Source: Planktothrix agardhii NIES-204
Lineage (GTDB): Bacteria > Cyanobacteriota > Cyanobacteriia > Cyanobacteriales > Microcoleaceae
NCBI GenBank assembly: GCA_003609755.1
Contig: AP017991.1
Span: forward strand, 1,629,501-1,693,500
Direction: 5' to 3'
DNA length: 64,000 nucleotides
This document shows, piece by piece, positions 8,785 through 17,849 of this stretch. How positions within the stretch are numbered: position 1 is the first letter of the stretch; every line of letters starts with the position of its first letter. A model generated the notes under the pieces. The model ran no database searches. It saw only the letters and a list, made by a program, of their open reading frames with translations, and was not told where the DNA came from. Position numbers and translations under genes: made by a program.

Positions 8785-11442
8785 ATGAGTACCTCTGAGT
8801 CGAGAATTGTCCCGACGGATCTCAGAAATGAAATGCAGCAGTCCTACCTAGAATACGCCATGAGCGTAATCGTAGGCCGAGCGCTGCCAGATGCACGGGA
8901 TGGTTTGAAACCCGTTCACCGTAGGATCTTGTACGCGATGAACGAACTGGGCTTAACACCCGATCGGCCCTTCCGTAAATGCGCCCGTGTGGTGGGGGAG
9001 GTACTCGGTAAATATCACCCCCATGGAGATGTGGCCGTTTATGACGCCTTAGTGCGGATGGCACAGGATTTTTCCATGCGATCGCCTTTAATTAACGGTC
9101 ATGGCAACTTTGGATCGGTGGATAATGATCCTCCGGCGGCTATGCGGTATACGGAATGTCGTCTACAGGCCTTAACCAGTGATTCTCTCCTGCGAGATAT
9201 TGATTCAGAAACCGTGGCCTTTGGCGATAACTTCGATGGATCTCAACAGGAACCCTTAGTTTTACCCGCACGAATTCCCCAATTACTATTAAATGGATCT
9301 TCGGGAATTGCTGTGGGGATGGCGACTAATATTCCCCCCCACAATTTAGGAGAATTAATTGATGGTTTACTGGCATTAATTCATAATCCTGAGATTACTA
9401 TTGCCGAATTAATGCGCCATATTCCCGGCCCAGATTTTCCTACTGGAGCGCAAATTTTAGGCACATCGGGCATTAAAGAAGCCTATAATGATGGTCGGGG
9501 TTCGATTACCATGCGCGGGATTGCTACCATTGAAACCATCGAACATAAAGGTAGACCCGATCGAGAAGCAATTATTGTCACCCAACTACCTTATCAAACC
9601 AATAAAGCCGCGATGATTGAACGCATTGCTGAAATGGTTAATGATAAGAAATTAGAGGGAATTTCCGATATTCGTGATGAAAGCGATCGGGATGGGATGC
9701 GGATCGTAATTGAACTCAAACGGGATGCTTACCCCAGAGTTATCCTCAATAACCTCTACAAACAAACGCCCCTACAAACCAATTTTGGGGCGAATATGTT
9801 AGCCCTAGTTAATGGTCGTCCTGAGATTCTCACCCTCAAACGCTTCTTAGAAGTATTCCTGCATTTTCGGGAACAAACTATCCGCAAACGCACGGAATAT
9901 GAACTCAGAAAAGCTCAAGAACGGGATCATCTTTTACTGGGATTATTAATTGCCTTAGACAATTTAGATGCAATTATTGCCTTAATTCGTCATGCGGCAG
10001 ATATTCCCATAGCTAAACAAGAATTAATTACTAACTATGGGTTATCTGAACAACAAGCCGATGCCATCTTACAAATGCAATTGCGACGGCTAACAGCTTT
10101 AGAATCCCAAAAAATTGACCAAGAACACCAAGAATTACAAATAAAAATTGCTGATTTAGAGGATATTTTAGCTAGACGAGAACGAATTTTAGTAATCGTT
10201 GAAGATGAAGCCCTAGAAATCAAACAAAAGTTTAATACCCCTCGTCGTACTGTGATTGAACATACAGAAGGCGAGTTAGAAGATACCGATTTAATTGCCA
10301 ATGAAAAAGCCTTAATTCTGTTAACAGAACAGGGCTACATGAAACGAATGCCTGTTAATACTTTTGCTGCCCAAAGTCGAGCCACAAAAGGTAAACAAGG
10401 CACAAAAATGAAAGAGGATGATGGAGTTGAACACTTTATCACCTGTTGCGACCATGACACGATTTTATTCTTTAGTAATCGTGGTGTAGTTTACAGTATT
10501 AGAGCCTATCAAATCCCGGCTTCATCCCGCACAGCCAGGGGGGTTCCGATCATCCAAATGTTACCCATTCCCAAGGAAGAACGGATCACTTCTATTGTTC
10601 ATGTTAGCGAATTTAGCGATGATGAATACTTAGTAATGTTAACCAAAGGTGGATTTATTAAGAAAACTCAATTATCCGCCTTTAGTAATATTAGAACTAA
10701 TGGTTTAATTGCTATTTCCTTAGAAGATGGAGACGAATTACGCTGGGTGAGACGGGCAAAAGTTGACGATGGCATTATCATTGGTTCTCGTCACGGTATG
10801 GCAATTCATTTTAAAGCCAATAATAAACAATTGCGACCGTTAGGAAGGGCAACCCGTGGCGTTAAATCCATGAAATTGAAAGGGGATGATACCTTAATCA
10901 GTATGGATATTTTGCCCAGTGCAATTATTTCTAATTTCGCTGAAGCGGAGGGAGAAGAAATTGAAACCGATGACGAATTGATGCTCACAACGGTAGCAAT
11001 TACCGAGGAAGAAAACGAAACAGAAACCGAAGTAGTAGCGGAGGTTAACTCCCTAGGACTATCGGTTTTAGTCATAACCGCTAGTGGTTATGGAAAAAGG
11101 GTTCCAGTGTCTCAATTCCGCTTACAAAATCGGGCTGGAAAAGGGATTATTGCCACCAAGTTTAAACCCCATGCTAAGAAAGATGAAGTAGTGGCTTTAA
11201 AAGTCGTGGATGAAACCCATGAATTAATGTTAATTAGCAGTCGAGGGATTATTATTCGTCAAGTCGTGAATGCCATTCCCCTACAATCTCGAAGTGCTAC
11301 TGGGGTTCGTGTTCAGCGATTATACGAGGAAGATTCCATTGCCGCGGTGGCCATTGTTCCCGCTTCCGGGGAAGAAGATGCCGAAAGTCTATCCAATTCT
11401 GAAGAATCTGGAGAATCTGGGGAGTCTGGGGAAGAAGAATAA
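8785..11442 (+). CDS. gyrA: DNA gyrase subunit A
   Basis: The protein has 885 residues. The N-terminal breakage-reunion domain starts with [20 protein letters not shown]; the catalytic Tyr is in [10 protein letters not shown] coiled coil and winged-helix region follow, then six GyrA-type C-terminal blades (about residues 510-830, with repeats such as [36 protein letters not shown]) and a Glu/Ser-rich tail. GyrA binds and cuts DNA and works with GyrB to introduce negative supercoils. The residue equivalent to E. coli Ser83 is Val (HGDVAVYD). The GyrA box is degenerate ([10 protein letters not shown] instead of QRRGGKG), so a ParC-like activity cannot be excluded by sequence. A GAAGG ribosome binding site precedes the ATG. 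Confidence 0.95.
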   Translation: MSTSESRIVPTDLRNEMQQSYLEYAMSVIVGRALPDARDGLKPVHRRILYAMNELGLTPDRPFRKCARVVGEVLGKYHPHGDVAVYDALVRMAQDFSMRSPLINGHGNFGSVDNDPPAAMRYTECRLQALTSDSLLRDIDSETVAFGDNFDGSQQEPLVLPARIPQLLLNGSSGIAVGMATNIPPHNLGELIDGLLALIHNPEITIAELMRHIPGPDFPTGAQILGTSGIKEAYNDGRGSITMRGIATIETIEHKGRPDREAIIVTQLPYQTNKAAMIERIAEMVNDKKLEGISDIRDESDRDGMRIVIELKRDAYPRVILNNLYKQTPLQTNFGANMLALVNGRPEILTLKRFLEVFLHFREQTIRKRTEYELRKAQERDHLLLGLLIALDNLDAIIALIRHAADIPIAKQELITNYGLSEQQADAILQMQLRRLTALESQKIDQEHQELQIKIADLEDILARRERILVIVEDEALEIKQKFNTPRRTVIEHTEGELEDTDLIANEKALILLTEQGYMKRMPVNTFAAQSRATKGKQGTKMKEDDGVEHFITCCDHDTILFFSNRGVVYSIRAYQIPASSRTARGVPIIQMLPIPKEERITSIVHVSEFSDDEYLVMLTKGGFIKKTQLSAFSNIRTNGLIAISLEDGDELRWVRRAKVDDGIIIGSRHGMAIHFKANNKQLRPLGRATRGVKSMKLKGDDTLISMDILPSAIISNFAEAEGEEIETDDELMLTTVAITEEENETETEVVAEVNSLGLSVLVITASGYGKRVPVSQFRLQNRAGKGIIATKFKPHAKKDEVVALKVVDETHELMLISSRGIIIRQVVNAIPLQSRSATGVRVQRLYEEDSIAAVAIVPASGEEDAESLSNSEESGESGESGEEE

Positions 11443-11610
11443 AAAATAACCCACTAAAAAAAGGGGTTGGGGGGATAATAGTCCCCCTTTCCCTCCGAAA
11501 CCTCCCGTCCAGGGGGCAGGGGGGTCAGATCCCTGCTAAAATCAAAGTTTTTCAGGGTAAAGTTAGCGTCAAAAACCCTAACTCACCCTGAAACCAGATA
11601 AATAATCTAA

Positions 11611-11684
11611 CGGGCTAGGAGGGATTCGAACCCCCGACACCGTGGTCCGTAGCCACGTGCTCTAGTCCACTGAGCTACAAGCCC
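11611..11684 (-). tRNA. tRNA-Arg (anticodon ACG)
   Basis: The minus strand folds as a 74-nt cloverleaf: D stem GCTC/GAGC, anticodon stem CGTGG/CCACG around the loop CTACGGA (anticodon ACG), and a T arm with loop TTCGAAT. The acceptor stem GGGCTTG/CTAGCCC has one U-U mismatch at 6-67. The discriminator base is G and CCA is not encoded. A34 would be edited to inosine to read CGU, CGC and CGA. Confidence 0.95.
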
Positions 11685-11758
11685 CCGTCAGTTCAGCACA
11701 ACAGTCTCAAAAATTAGCTTTTTTTGACTGCTTTATTAGCATAACACATTTTTCCCAA

Positions 11759-12277
11759 ATGGCAAACATTTTTTCAGATTCCTCCGATCGCCTCTCCCAC
11801 CTGGATGAAACCGGGGAAGCGAGGATGGTGGATGTGTCGGGGAAGGTAGCAACTCGTCGCCAGGCGATCGCCGGGGGACAAGTCCGAATGTTAAAGGTCA
11901 CCTTTGCCGCTATCGAAGCCGGAAACGCACCGAAAGGGGATGTTTTAGGGACGGCGAAACTGGCCGGAATCATGGCTGCCAAACAAACAGCCCAGTTAAT
12001 TCCCCTATGTCATCCCTTGCCCTTAAGCAAAATTGATGTCCAAATTCTGCCCGATCCCAAATTACCCGGGTATCAGATTCGGGCGGAAGTTATTACCAAA
12101 GCGGAAACCGGGGTGGAAATGGAGGCATTAACGGCCGTTTCCGTGGCGGCTTTGACCCTCTATGACATGGCTAAAGCCCTAGAAAAATCCATTGTGATTG
12201 AGGCAATTCGCCTGTTGAGTAAAACCGGGGGAAAATCAGGGGACTACCAACAACAGATAGAAGTCAATCCCAGTTAG
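11759..12277 (+). CDS. moaC: cyclic pyranopterin monophosphate synthase MoaC
   Basis: The protein has 172 residues, the usual length. MoaC acts after the radical SAM enzyme MoaA to form cyclic pyranopterin monophosphate, the first stable precursor of molybdenum cofactor (needed, for example, by nitrate reductase). Family motifs are clear: [16 protein letters not shown] at the start, [20 protein letters not shown] in the middle, and [20 protein letters not shown] with the conserved active-site region near the C-terminus. The gene begins 75 bp past the tRNA-Arg gene on the opposite strand. No other moa genes are in the window. Confidence 0.95.
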   Translation: MANIFSDSSDRLSHLDETGEARMVDVSGKVATRRQAIAGGQVRMLKVTFAAIEAGNAPKGDVLGTAKLAGIMAAKQTAQLIPLCHPLPLSKIDVQILPDPKLPGYQIRAEVITKAETGVEMEALTAVSVAALTLYDMAKALEKSIVIEAIRLLSKTGGKSGDYQQQIEVNPS

Positions 12278-12316
12278 GCCTAAAATGGAATAGAAAATCT
12301 TGGGAATTAATTGTCT

Positions 12317-12571
12317 ATGCCTCCTCGTTGGCCCCGTCAACCTGACCGGAAAGATCCAGACTATCGCCGTTTGGATGATCGGATGAATTTTGCCATCCAT
12401 GTTGCTATTTTTGCCCCGATTAATTCCGGTTTATGGTTTTTCCATAATCTACAATCAACCGATTGGTCTTGGTTAACCCCATTTACCCTGGTTTGGTTAT
12501 CTGCGATCGCCCTTCATGGTGTTTATATTTTTGCGATCGCCGACTATTCTCCCGTCACGCCCAATCAATAA
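12317..12571 (+). CDS. 2TM domain-containing small membrane protein
   Basis: This protein of about 84 residues has a basic, proline-rich N-terminus (PPRWPRQPDRKDPDYRRLDD) followed by two hydrophobic helices: NFAIHVAIFAPINSGLWFF and LTPFTLVWLSAIALHGVYIF. That arrangement matches 2TM-domain proteins, which in other proteins anchor histidine kinases or adenylate cyclases and in cyanobacteria also occur alone. ATG at 12317 is preferred to an in-frame TTG six bases upstream. Two HIP1 sites (GCGATCGC) lie in its 3' part. It is 39 bp after moaC on the same strand, but no functional link is known. Confidence 0.7.
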   Translation: MPPRWPRQPDRKDPDYRRLDDRMNFAIHVAIFAPINSGLWFFHNLQSTDWSWLTPFTLVWLSAIALHGVYIFAIADYSPVTPNQ

Positions 12572-12577
12572 AATTTA

Positions 12578-12599
12578 GGTTAACGATTCATCGTTAACC
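12578..12599. repeat. perfect hairpin between 2TM gene and DUF3181 gene
   Basis: GGTTAACGAT and ATCGTTAACC pair perfectly (10 bp) around a 2-base loop. There is no U-tract after it, so it is more likely an operator, a processing site or a small palindrome than a terminator. Confidence 0.5.
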
Positions 12600-12623
12600 C
12601 CCGATTCATTTAGGAGTTTAATC

Positions 12624-12929
12624 ATGTCTGTTTTAGATACAAAAACCCTGGAAAAATTAGCCTCTGAAATTGGAGAAAATATCTATATTGATATTGCCAA
12701 ATGGCATCTGTATTTAGCCAATGCCCATTTGCATACACAATTAGCCGAACAACTTTGTCCCCTTTTAGATCAGGGAGATTTTAGTGAAAGTGATGTTCAA
12801 CAGGTCTTACAAAAAATTTCTGTAACTTTAGGGGGAGGAAAACAGACGACATCCTTAGTAAATTTAATTCCCAATACAGGACTTCAAGACTTGGTAAAAA
12901 TTTTAAAAGACTTCCAAGAAGACCTATAA
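12624..12929 (+). CDS. DUF3181 family protein
   Basis: This 101-residue soluble protein contains the hallmark ENIYIDIAKWHLYLANAHLH followed by LAEQLCPLLDQG. I recognise this as the cyanobacteria-specific DUF3181 family (about 100 residues, wide in cyanobacteria, function unknown). A TAGGAG ribosome binding site lies before the ATG. It is followed by a palindromic repeat at 12934-12957 and a terminator-like hairpin at 13028-13061. Confidence 0.75.
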   Translation: MSVLDTKTLEKLASEIGENIYIDIAKWHLYLANAHLHTQLAEQLCPLLDQGDFSESDVQQVLQKISVTLGGGKQTTSLVNLIPNTGLQDLVKILKDFQEDL

Positions 12930-12933
12930 ACTT

Positions 12934-12957
12934 CGTAGTGAGGCGTTCACGCCTCCA
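12934..12957. repeat. CGTAGTGAG-type dispersed palindrome (short copy)
   Basis: CGTAGTGAGGCGTTCACGCC followed by TCCA: GAGGCG and CGCCTC pair around TTCA. It matches the ends and the core of longer copies at 26950, 36016, 41460 and 52543. Confidence 0.6.
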
Positions 12958-13027
12958 TCAAATTTCCATTATCTCCTTTGGTCAAAGTGCAAAAACCCTT
13001 AAAAATTAGGATTTAGTAAAGCAGAAA

Positions 13028-13061
13028 TACCGGGTTCTGAAGTTTAAGATACCCGGTTTTT
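13028..13061 (+). terminator. putative rho-independent terminator after the DUF3181 gene
   Basis: ACCGGGT (13029-13035) pairs with ACCCGGT (13051-13057) and is followed by TTTTT. The stem can extend inward through TCT/AGA with a bulge. It lies between the plus-strand DUF3181 gene and the convergent purQ gene. Confidence 0.55.
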
Positions 13062-13087
13062 GAACCAGTGAAAAATGCCACTATTAA

Positions 13088-13765
13088 CTAACGCAATAGG
13101 GTTTTAAACAGTTTAATTCCATCGGTATTTCCTAACATGGGATCGGAGGCACGTTCCGGGTGGGGCATCATTCCGAGAACATTGCCTTGAGGGTTACAAA
13201 TTCCCGCAATATTATTCAAAGATCCGTTAGGATTTTCTTCGGGTTTCGGGGTTTTATCAGTTCCATAACGGAATAAAACTTGATGATTTGTTTCTAATTC
13301 TTCTAGGGTTTTTTCATCAGCATAATAACAGCCTTCCCCGTGGGCAATGGGTAAATTAATTACTTCCCCAACTTGATATTCAGAAGTCCAGGGAATATTA
13401 CTATTAATTACCGTCAAAGGAGCAGACTCACAAATAAAGTGTAAATCCCGATTTCTAACTAATGCCCCGGGTAATAATCCGGCTTCGGTTAATACCTGAA
13501 ATCCGTTACAAATTCCTAGAACAAATTTACCTTGGTTGGCGTGTTCAATTGTGGAGCGCATGATCGGAGAAAAACGGGCGATCGCACCACAACGCAAGTA
13601 ATCCCCGTAACTAAAACCCCCCGGAATTACCACCACATCAATATCCGATAAATCCGTATCTTCATGCCAAATCATCCGGGTCGGTTGTCCCAATAATCCT
13701 TGAGTTACCCAAGCCACATCTCGATCGCAATTAGAACCCGGAAAAACAATAACCCCAAATTTCAT
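13088..13765 (-). CDS. purQ: phosphoribosylformylglycinamidine synthase subunit PurQ
   Basis: The protein has 225 residues and is full length. PurQ is the glutaminase subunit of FGAM synthase. It releases ammonia from glutamine for PurL, with PurS as the bridging subunit, in step 4 of purine synthesis. The class-I amidotransferase triad is visible: the nucleophile Cys in [17 protein letters not shown] and His-Glu in [10 protein letters not shown]. The N-terminus [15 protein letters not shown] is typical. It lies 89 bp after the purS stop codon on the same strand. purL is not in the window. Confidence 0.95.
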   Translation of the reverse strand: MKFGVIVFPGSNCDRDVAWVTQGLLGQPTRMIWHEDTDLSDIDVVVIPGGFSYGDYLRCGAIARFSPIMRSTIEHANQGKFVLGICNGFQVLTEAGLLPGALVRNRDLHFICESAPLTVINSNIPWTSEYQVGEVINLPIAHGEGCYYADEKTLEELETNHQVLFRYGTDKTPKPEENPNGSLNNIAGICNPQGNVLGMMPHPERASDPMLGNTDGIKLFKTLLR

Positions 13766-13854
13766 AATGTATTAATCTAGTAAATTATCAATAGAAACAA
13801 GTTGATCAAAAAAGATTTTTAGTTCATTTTTGATCAACCAAAATGTTCATCAAA

Positions 13855-14127
13855 TTAATGAGTAACGGCCGCAACTTCCGTTAGATCAAATCTATAGGTT
13901 TCAATCACCGGATTTGCTAACACTTGATCGCAAATTCGGTCAAGTTGAGTTTTTGCTTCCGTTTCATCCGTTGCTGAAAGCGTCATTTCAATATATTTAC
14001 CAATCCGCACCTGTTCAACATTGTCATATCCCAGATGTTGAATCCCAGATCTCACCGCCACGCCTTGAGGATCAAGAACAGAAGGACGGAGAGTAATATA
14101 AATTCTAGCTTGGTAGTGATGGGTCAC
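13855..14127 (-). CDS. purS: phosphoribosylformylglycinamidine synthase subunit PurS
   Basis: The protein has about 90 residues and is the small structural subunit that joins PurL and PurQ. The motifs ARIYITLRPSVLDPQGVAV, VRIGKYIEM and the C-terminal NPVIETYRF are standard PurS. The GTG at 14127 is chosen because AGGG lies six bases upstream and family members begin next to QARIYITL. An upstream TTG (14169) would add 14 residues with no family support. It forms an operon with purQ. Confidence 0.9.
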   Translation of the reverse strand: MTHHYQARIYITLRPSVLDPQGVAVRSGIQHLGYDNVEQVRIGKYIEMTLSATDETEAKTQLDRICDQVLANPVIETYRFDLTEVAAVTH

Positions 14128-14251
14128 AACAATCCCTACTTTAATGGCACAGTCTTGATTATCCCTCAAAGATTGAAAAAACGAACCTGTAAGTCTAATT
14201 TTCCGTCTGTATGGTTTAAATGGAGTGCATTAACTGTAGGAGAAACTTAAA

Positions 14252-14668
14252 ATGAAATTACGCCATTTAACCTTAATGGGATGGGTTTTCAGCCTGTTTT
14301 TAGCCTTTGCACCCAACGCTTGGGCCGACCGCCAACAAATCAGCCCAGGAGGTTCTCTTTCCCTCTCAGGAAGCTCTGGTGGGCCTGTGAATAGTCAGGA
14401 CTGTGGGTTTATTGCTCAAACCCCAAACCACGTTATTCAGATTACTGATGATTTACCCTATTGGCGAATTATGGTAACTACATCGGGCTCACCGACCCTA
14501 TTAATTGATGGCCCCACCGGACGTTATTGTATGTTACCTGAAGGTTCTGCCAATAGCGGTGTTTTACAATATTCGGGTTACGGAACACCCGGTAATTACA
14601 ACATCTATATTGGCGATCGTCAACAGGGTCAAAACCCTTATCGGATATCAATTTCCGATCAAAAATAA
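14252..14668 (+). CDS. small exported protein, function unknown
   Basis: The protein has 138 residues with a clear Sec signal peptide (MKLRHLTLMGWVFSLFLAFA, cleavage after AWA near residue 25). The mature part is Gly/Ser-rich and predicted beta: PGGSLSLSGSSGG, then one Cys pair (SQDCGF and GRYCML) that could form a disulphide in the periplasm, and a final YNIYIGDRQQGQNPYRISI. The layout resembles small secreted beta-sandwich proteins of cyanobacteria (pre-peptidase-like), but I do not recognise a named family. A GTAGGAGAAA ribosome binding site precedes the ATG. It lies beside purS, divergently. Confidence 0.65.
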   Translation: MKLRHLTLMGWVFSLFLAFAPNAWADRQQISPGGSLSLSGSSGGPVNSQDCGFIAQTPNHVIQITDDLPYWRIMVTTSGSPTLLIDGPTGRYCMLPEGSANSGVLQYSGYGTPGNYNIYIGDRQQGQNPYRISISDQK

Positions 14669-14796
14669 GAGTTTAGTTCCGAAAAAATTGCTCTGATTTA
14701 GATTAACAAAGCTGTTAAATATCCCCTGCGAAGTCGCCAAACTCATACTGTACAGCGCTTGTCTGTCTGAATAGTTTACTGATAAATATTAAACAC

Positions 14797-14824
14797 CAAA
14801 AAACGCCCCCCTTTCGGAGAGCGT
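14797..14824 (-). terminator. rho-independent terminator of psbA
   Basis: On the minus strand ACGCTCTCC, a GAAA tetraloop and GGGGGGCGT form a 9-bp stem with two G-U pairs, followed by six T. It lies 25 bp past the psbA stop. Confidence 0.8.
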
Positions 14825-14848
14825 CTTTTGTATTATTTAGGTTAAAAA

Positions 14849-15931
14849 TTAACCATTGATTTGAGGAGCAATCAAAGCCACAGGAGCAGATTCACCAGAA
14901 GCTAAGTCTAAGGGGAAGTTGTGAGCGTTGCGCTCGTGCATTACTTCCATACCCAGGTTAGCGCGGTTTAACACATCAGCCCAGGTATTGATCACGCGAC
15001 CGGTAGAGTCGATGATTGACTGGTTGAAGTTGAAACCGTTCAGGTTGAATGCCATGGTGGATACACCCAAAGCGGTGAACCAAATTCCGATTACAGGCCA
15101 TGCGCCTAACAGGAAGTGTAAGCTACGGCTGTTGTTGAAGCTGGCATATTGGAAGATTAAACGACCAAAGTAACCGTGGGCTGCAACGATGTTGTAGGTT
15201 TCTTCTTCTTGACCGAATTTGTAACCGTAGTTTTGTGACTCGGTTTCGGTGGTTTCACGAACTAAGGAAGAGGTAACTAAAGAACCGTGCATGGCGGAGA
15301 ATAAACTACCACCAAAAACTCCAGCAACTCCTAACATATGGAAGGGGTGCATTAAGATGTTGTGTTCGGCTTGGAACACTAACATGAAGTTGAAGGTTCC
15401 AGAGATACCTAAAGGCATACCATCAGAGAATGAACCTTGACCGATGGGGTAGATCAGGAACACGGCGGCTGCTGCTGCAACTGGTGCAGAGTAGGCGACG
15501 CAGATCCAAGGACGCATCCCTAAACGGTAGGAGAGTTCCCATTCCCGTCCCATGTAGCACAGAATCCCAATCAGGAAGTGGAAAATCACTAACTGGTAAG
15601 GGCCTCCGTTGTACAGCCACTCATCTAAGCTGGCTGCTTCCCAAATGGGGTAGAAGTGTAAACCGATGGCGTTAGAGGAAGGAACAACTGCACCGGAGAT
15701 GATGTTGTTTCCGTATAACAGCGAACCAGCTACGGGTTCACGGATACCATCGATGTCTACGGGGGGAGCCGCGACGAAGGCGACGATGTAGCAGATGGTG
15801 GCGGTTAATAAGGTGGGGATCATCAGGACTCCGAACCAACCGATATAAATGCGGTTGTTGGTGGATGTCACCCAGTTACAGAACCGTTCCCAGATGGAGG
15901 CGCTTTCGCGCTGCTGAATCGTGGTTGTCAT
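14849..15931 (-). CDS. psbA: photosystem II reaction centre protein D1
   Basis: The protein has 360 residues, full length. D1 binds most cofactors of charge separation and the water-oxidising cluster in the thylakoid membrane. Standard numbering fits exactly: Tyr161 (YZ), Asp170, Glu189 and His190 are in place, and the last 16 residues ([16 protein letters not shown]) are the extension removed by CtpA after Ala344. Residue 130 is Glu, the form found in high-light D1 isoforms in several cyanobacteria, rather than the Gln of the low-light form. Five membrane helices are visible. Codon use is cleaner and more biased than in neighbours, as expected for a highly expressed gene. The gene is monocistronic with its own terminator. 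Confidence 0.98.
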   Translation of the reverse strand: MTTTIQQRESASIWERFCNWVTSTNNRIYIGWFGVLMIPTLLTATICYIVAFVAAPPVDIDGIREPVAGSLLYGNNIISGAVVPSSNAIGLHFYPIWEAASLDEWLYNGGPYQLVIFHFLIGILCYMGREWELSYRLGMRPWICVAYSAPVAAAAAVFLIYPIGQGSFSDGMPLGISGTFNFMLVFQAEHNILMHPFHMLGVAGVFGGSLFSAMHGSLVTSSLVRETTETESQNYGYKFGQEEETYNIVAAHGYFGRLIFQYASFNNSRSLHFLLGAWPVIGIWFTALGVSTMAFNLNGFNFNQSIIDSTGRVINTWADVLNRANLGMEVMHERNAHNFPLDLASGESAPVALIAPQING

Positions 15932-15985
15932 GTTGGTTATGATTGCTATGTATTTGTCGAGGTACGTTTGGTATCTATGTCTACT

Positions 15986-16014
15986 ACATTAACGGCTTTG
16001 TTACGGTTTGTAAA
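15986..16014 (-). promoter_or_regulatory. psbA: candidate psbA promoter
   Basis: On the minus strand TTTACA (-35-like, 16014-16009) is followed after 17 bp by TAATGT (-10-like, 15991-15986), 55 bp before the psbA ATG. The -35 box matches five of six consensus bases; the -10 box is weak. Position fits, but there is no transcript evidence. Confidence 0.35.
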
Positions 16015-16208
16015 GTATTTTAACATCAGAGTTTTGCATATAAGCTATAAGTTTTATTAATGTTATCGCTTTTCTGTCACTCTCCAAAAATTTTTGCCGT
16101 TTCTGGATTATGGAGCTTTTGCATAGAAAGCGATTTTCAAATGAAGGAGAGTTATCTATATAAATGGGGACGTAAACTTAAAAACAAAGGTAATGCTATA
16201 ATCACAGT

Positions 16209-16331
16209 CTAAATAAACAAGAGCTTATCAGAGTTTTCATTTAATTTTCCTTGAACTTCTGTTCTGGCTTGTTCTGTTCTAATTTGATCTTCTAACTTTT
16301 GCTGTTTTATCCAGTAGTCTAAATGTTTCAT
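16209..16331 (-). CDS. possible 40-residue protein
   Basis: This short open frame begins MKHLDYWIKQQKLEDQI and is charged and helical, with a repeated RTEQARTEVQ pattern. It starts 9 bp after the stop of the upstream TPR gene on the same strand, so it could be translated from the same mRNA. There is no clear ribosome binding site and I know no family. It may be a real small protein or the decayed tail of a longer gene. Confidence 0.3.
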   Translation of the reverse strand: MKHLDYWIKQQKLEDQIRTEQARTEVQGKLNENSDKLLFI

Positions 16332-16339
16332 AACTGGAT

Positions 16340-16765
16340 TTATTTTTTATTTTGCTGTTTTAATTGAGTTAATGAATTTTGATAATCCTGCCGATCAGGA
16401 TATAATTTCACCAACTTTTCTAAGGGTTCAATTGCTCCTTGAATATTATTTTGTTGTAGGCGAACATTCACTAATCCTTCCAATGCTGTGGGGTTATTGG
16501 GTTCCCGTTTTAATACAATTTCGTAGCCTTTTTCTTGCTTTTGTAATAAAGCACTTGCAGATTGTTGTTCTGTGGTTTGAGTCGCTTCAGGTTTTTTTTC
16601 AAATCCACTTTTAAACACTTTTCCTAATCCAAATATACTCGTTCCAAAAAAAGACAGTATTGATAGGATCATAATCACTCTTTGTACCTGTTTAAAGCGT
16701 TCCATTTTACGGATACGCTCTGATCCATATTGTTTTTCTAATGATTGTTTCTCGGCGGGATTCAT
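16340..16765 (-). CDS. TPR-containing membrane-anchored protein
   Basis: The protein has 141 residues. The charged N-terminus (NPAEKQSLEKQYGSERIRKM) precedes one membrane helix at about 29-48 (VIMILSILSFFGTSIFGLG). A linker rich in Gln and Thr is followed by about two tetratricopeptide repeats (KGYEIVLKREPNNPTALEGL and GAIEPLEKLVKLYPDRQDY). TPRs mediate protein contacts. Such short TM-TPR proteins recur in cyanobacteria without a proven role. A strong AGGAAGG ribosome binding site supports the ATG. Confidence 0.75.
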   Translation of the reverse strand: MNPAEKQSLEKQYGSERIRKMERFKQVQRVIMILSILSFFGTSIFGLGKVFKSGFEKKPEATQTTEQQSASALLQKQEKGYEIVLKREPNNPTALEGLVNVRLQQNNIQGAIEPLEKLVKLYPDRQDYQNSLTQLKQQNKK

Positions 16766-16845
16766 TGCTTATACCTTCCTCTTATTTTCAATTAGTTGGC
16801 TTTTTAATCGTACCTATTTTCAGAATACCCAATGTGATCTCAAAA

Positions 16846-17700
16846 CTAATCAGAACTGAGTTCGGGTAATTCGCCAAACTGTTGACGGTAGCGGTTGAGT
16901 AAGGTTTCTAACTCCTGGGAACGTTCTTGGGCTTGTTCGGCTTGAAGTTGGGCTTGTTCGGCCTGAAGTTGAGCTTGTTCGGCCTGAAGTTGAGCTTGTT
17001 CGGCCTGAAGTTGGGCTTGTTCGGCTTGAAGTTGGGCTTGTTCGGCTTGAAGTTGGGCTTGTTCGGCTTTTTGTGCGGATAATTCATCGGGTGTCGGCAG
17101 AATTTCACCTTCTGAAGTTGCCCATCTTAACCATACCGTTTCAACGGTTTTATAAACCCCTGACCATCGGACTAATGATAAGCCTAATTGTTGACTGAAT
17201 AACCGATTAAATTGATCGGGAAAAATTGGTTCATAACTACCATTAATTAGGATAAATCCTGCCAAATCATCAGGCTTAAAGGGGTCAAACCAGAAATATT
17301 CAGGAACCCGAACTTGATTTTGATAGATAATTTTTTTGTTGGTTTTATCTTCTTGGGCGGTACTGGGTGATAATAGTTCAATGATCACATCGGGGGCTTT
17401 TCCTTCTTCCCAAACTACCCAACTTTTTCGCTCTTTTTTGGGAACTCCTAATACGGCAAAAAAATCGGGGCCTTTGAAGTCTTGATTCCGCACTTGGGCT
17501 AAACTAAAATAGAGGAACATATTGCCCCCAACATAACCATCTTCTCGGGTTTCTAACCAAGGAATTAATGGATCAATTAGTAAATCCATTTGCATTTTAT
17601 GGCGTTGGGTTTCCATGGGGACTCCATCGTCAAAGGGTAGTTCGTCTTGGGTAGGAGGTAATATTAACCCAAAGGGGATTGTTTCTTGTGATGGTGACAT
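16846..17700 (-). CDS. Uma2 family (DUF820) putative endonuclease with heptad-repeat tail
   Basis: The protein has 284 residues from the ATG at 17700; a TTG three codons upstream is less likely. The N-terminal two thirds is a Uma2 domain, a PD-(D/E)XK nuclease fold greatly expanded in cyanobacteria: LIPWLETREDGYVGGNMF, FFAVLGVPKKERKSWVVWEEG, then PDVIIELLSPST with the acidic active-site residues, and EYFWFDP. From about residue 210 to 256 it carries more than six copies of AQLQAEQ encoded by a 21-bp tandem repeat, predicted as a coiled coil, then LETLLNRYRQQFGELPEL. Biological targets of Uma2 proteins are unknown. Confidence 0.85.
   Translation of the reverse strand: MSPSQETIPFGLILPPTQDELPFDDGVPMETQRHKMQMDLLIDPLIPWLETREDGYVGGNMFLYFSLAQVRNQDFKGPDFFAVLGVPKKERKSWVVWEEGKAPDVIIELLSPSTAQEDKTNKKIIYQNQVRVPEYFWFDPFKPDDLAGFILINGSYEPIFPDQFNRLFSQQLGLSLVRWSGVYKTVETVWLRWATSEGEILPTPDELSAQKAEQAQLQAEQAQLQAEQAQLQAEQAQLQAEQAQLQAEQAQLQAEQAQERSQELETLLNRYRQQFGELPELSSD
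16932..17068 (-). repeat. 21-bp tandem repeat in the Uma2 gene
   Basis: Six and a half copies of a unit like CTTGTTCGGCTTGAAGTTGGG (plus-strand reading) encode AQLQAEQ heptads. Copies differ only at a few positions. The unit is in frame, so copy-number change would lengthen or shorten the coiled coil without breaking the gene. Confidence 0.92.
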
Positions 17701-17802
17701 GGCTCTCAATTAATCAATAGATTAATGATTTTTAGGATATTATATCACAGTCAAATACCGATAGTGTGGGTAGTAACTATTAAATTTACAATCAAACAGT
17801 TT

Positions 17803-17849
17803 GTTGTTGGGCTTCAGCGCTCTTTTTAGGAGTGCTAAAGCCCAACAAC
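17803..17849. repeat. dispersed palindrome with GTTGTTGGGCTT ends
   Basis: Left arm 17803-17822 and right arm 17830-17849 are near-perfect reverse complements (two mismatches) around a T-rich loop. It directly abuts the stop codon of the downstream AbrB-type gene and could act as its terminator. Confidence 0.6.

Noticed and set aside
14035-14250. Plus-strand frames opposite purS
   Set aside because: They are antisense shadows of purS and its leader.
16141-16200. Short plus-strand frame MKESYLYKWGRKLKN upstream of psbA
   Set aside because: Only 19 codons, no known counterpart; not supported as a gene.
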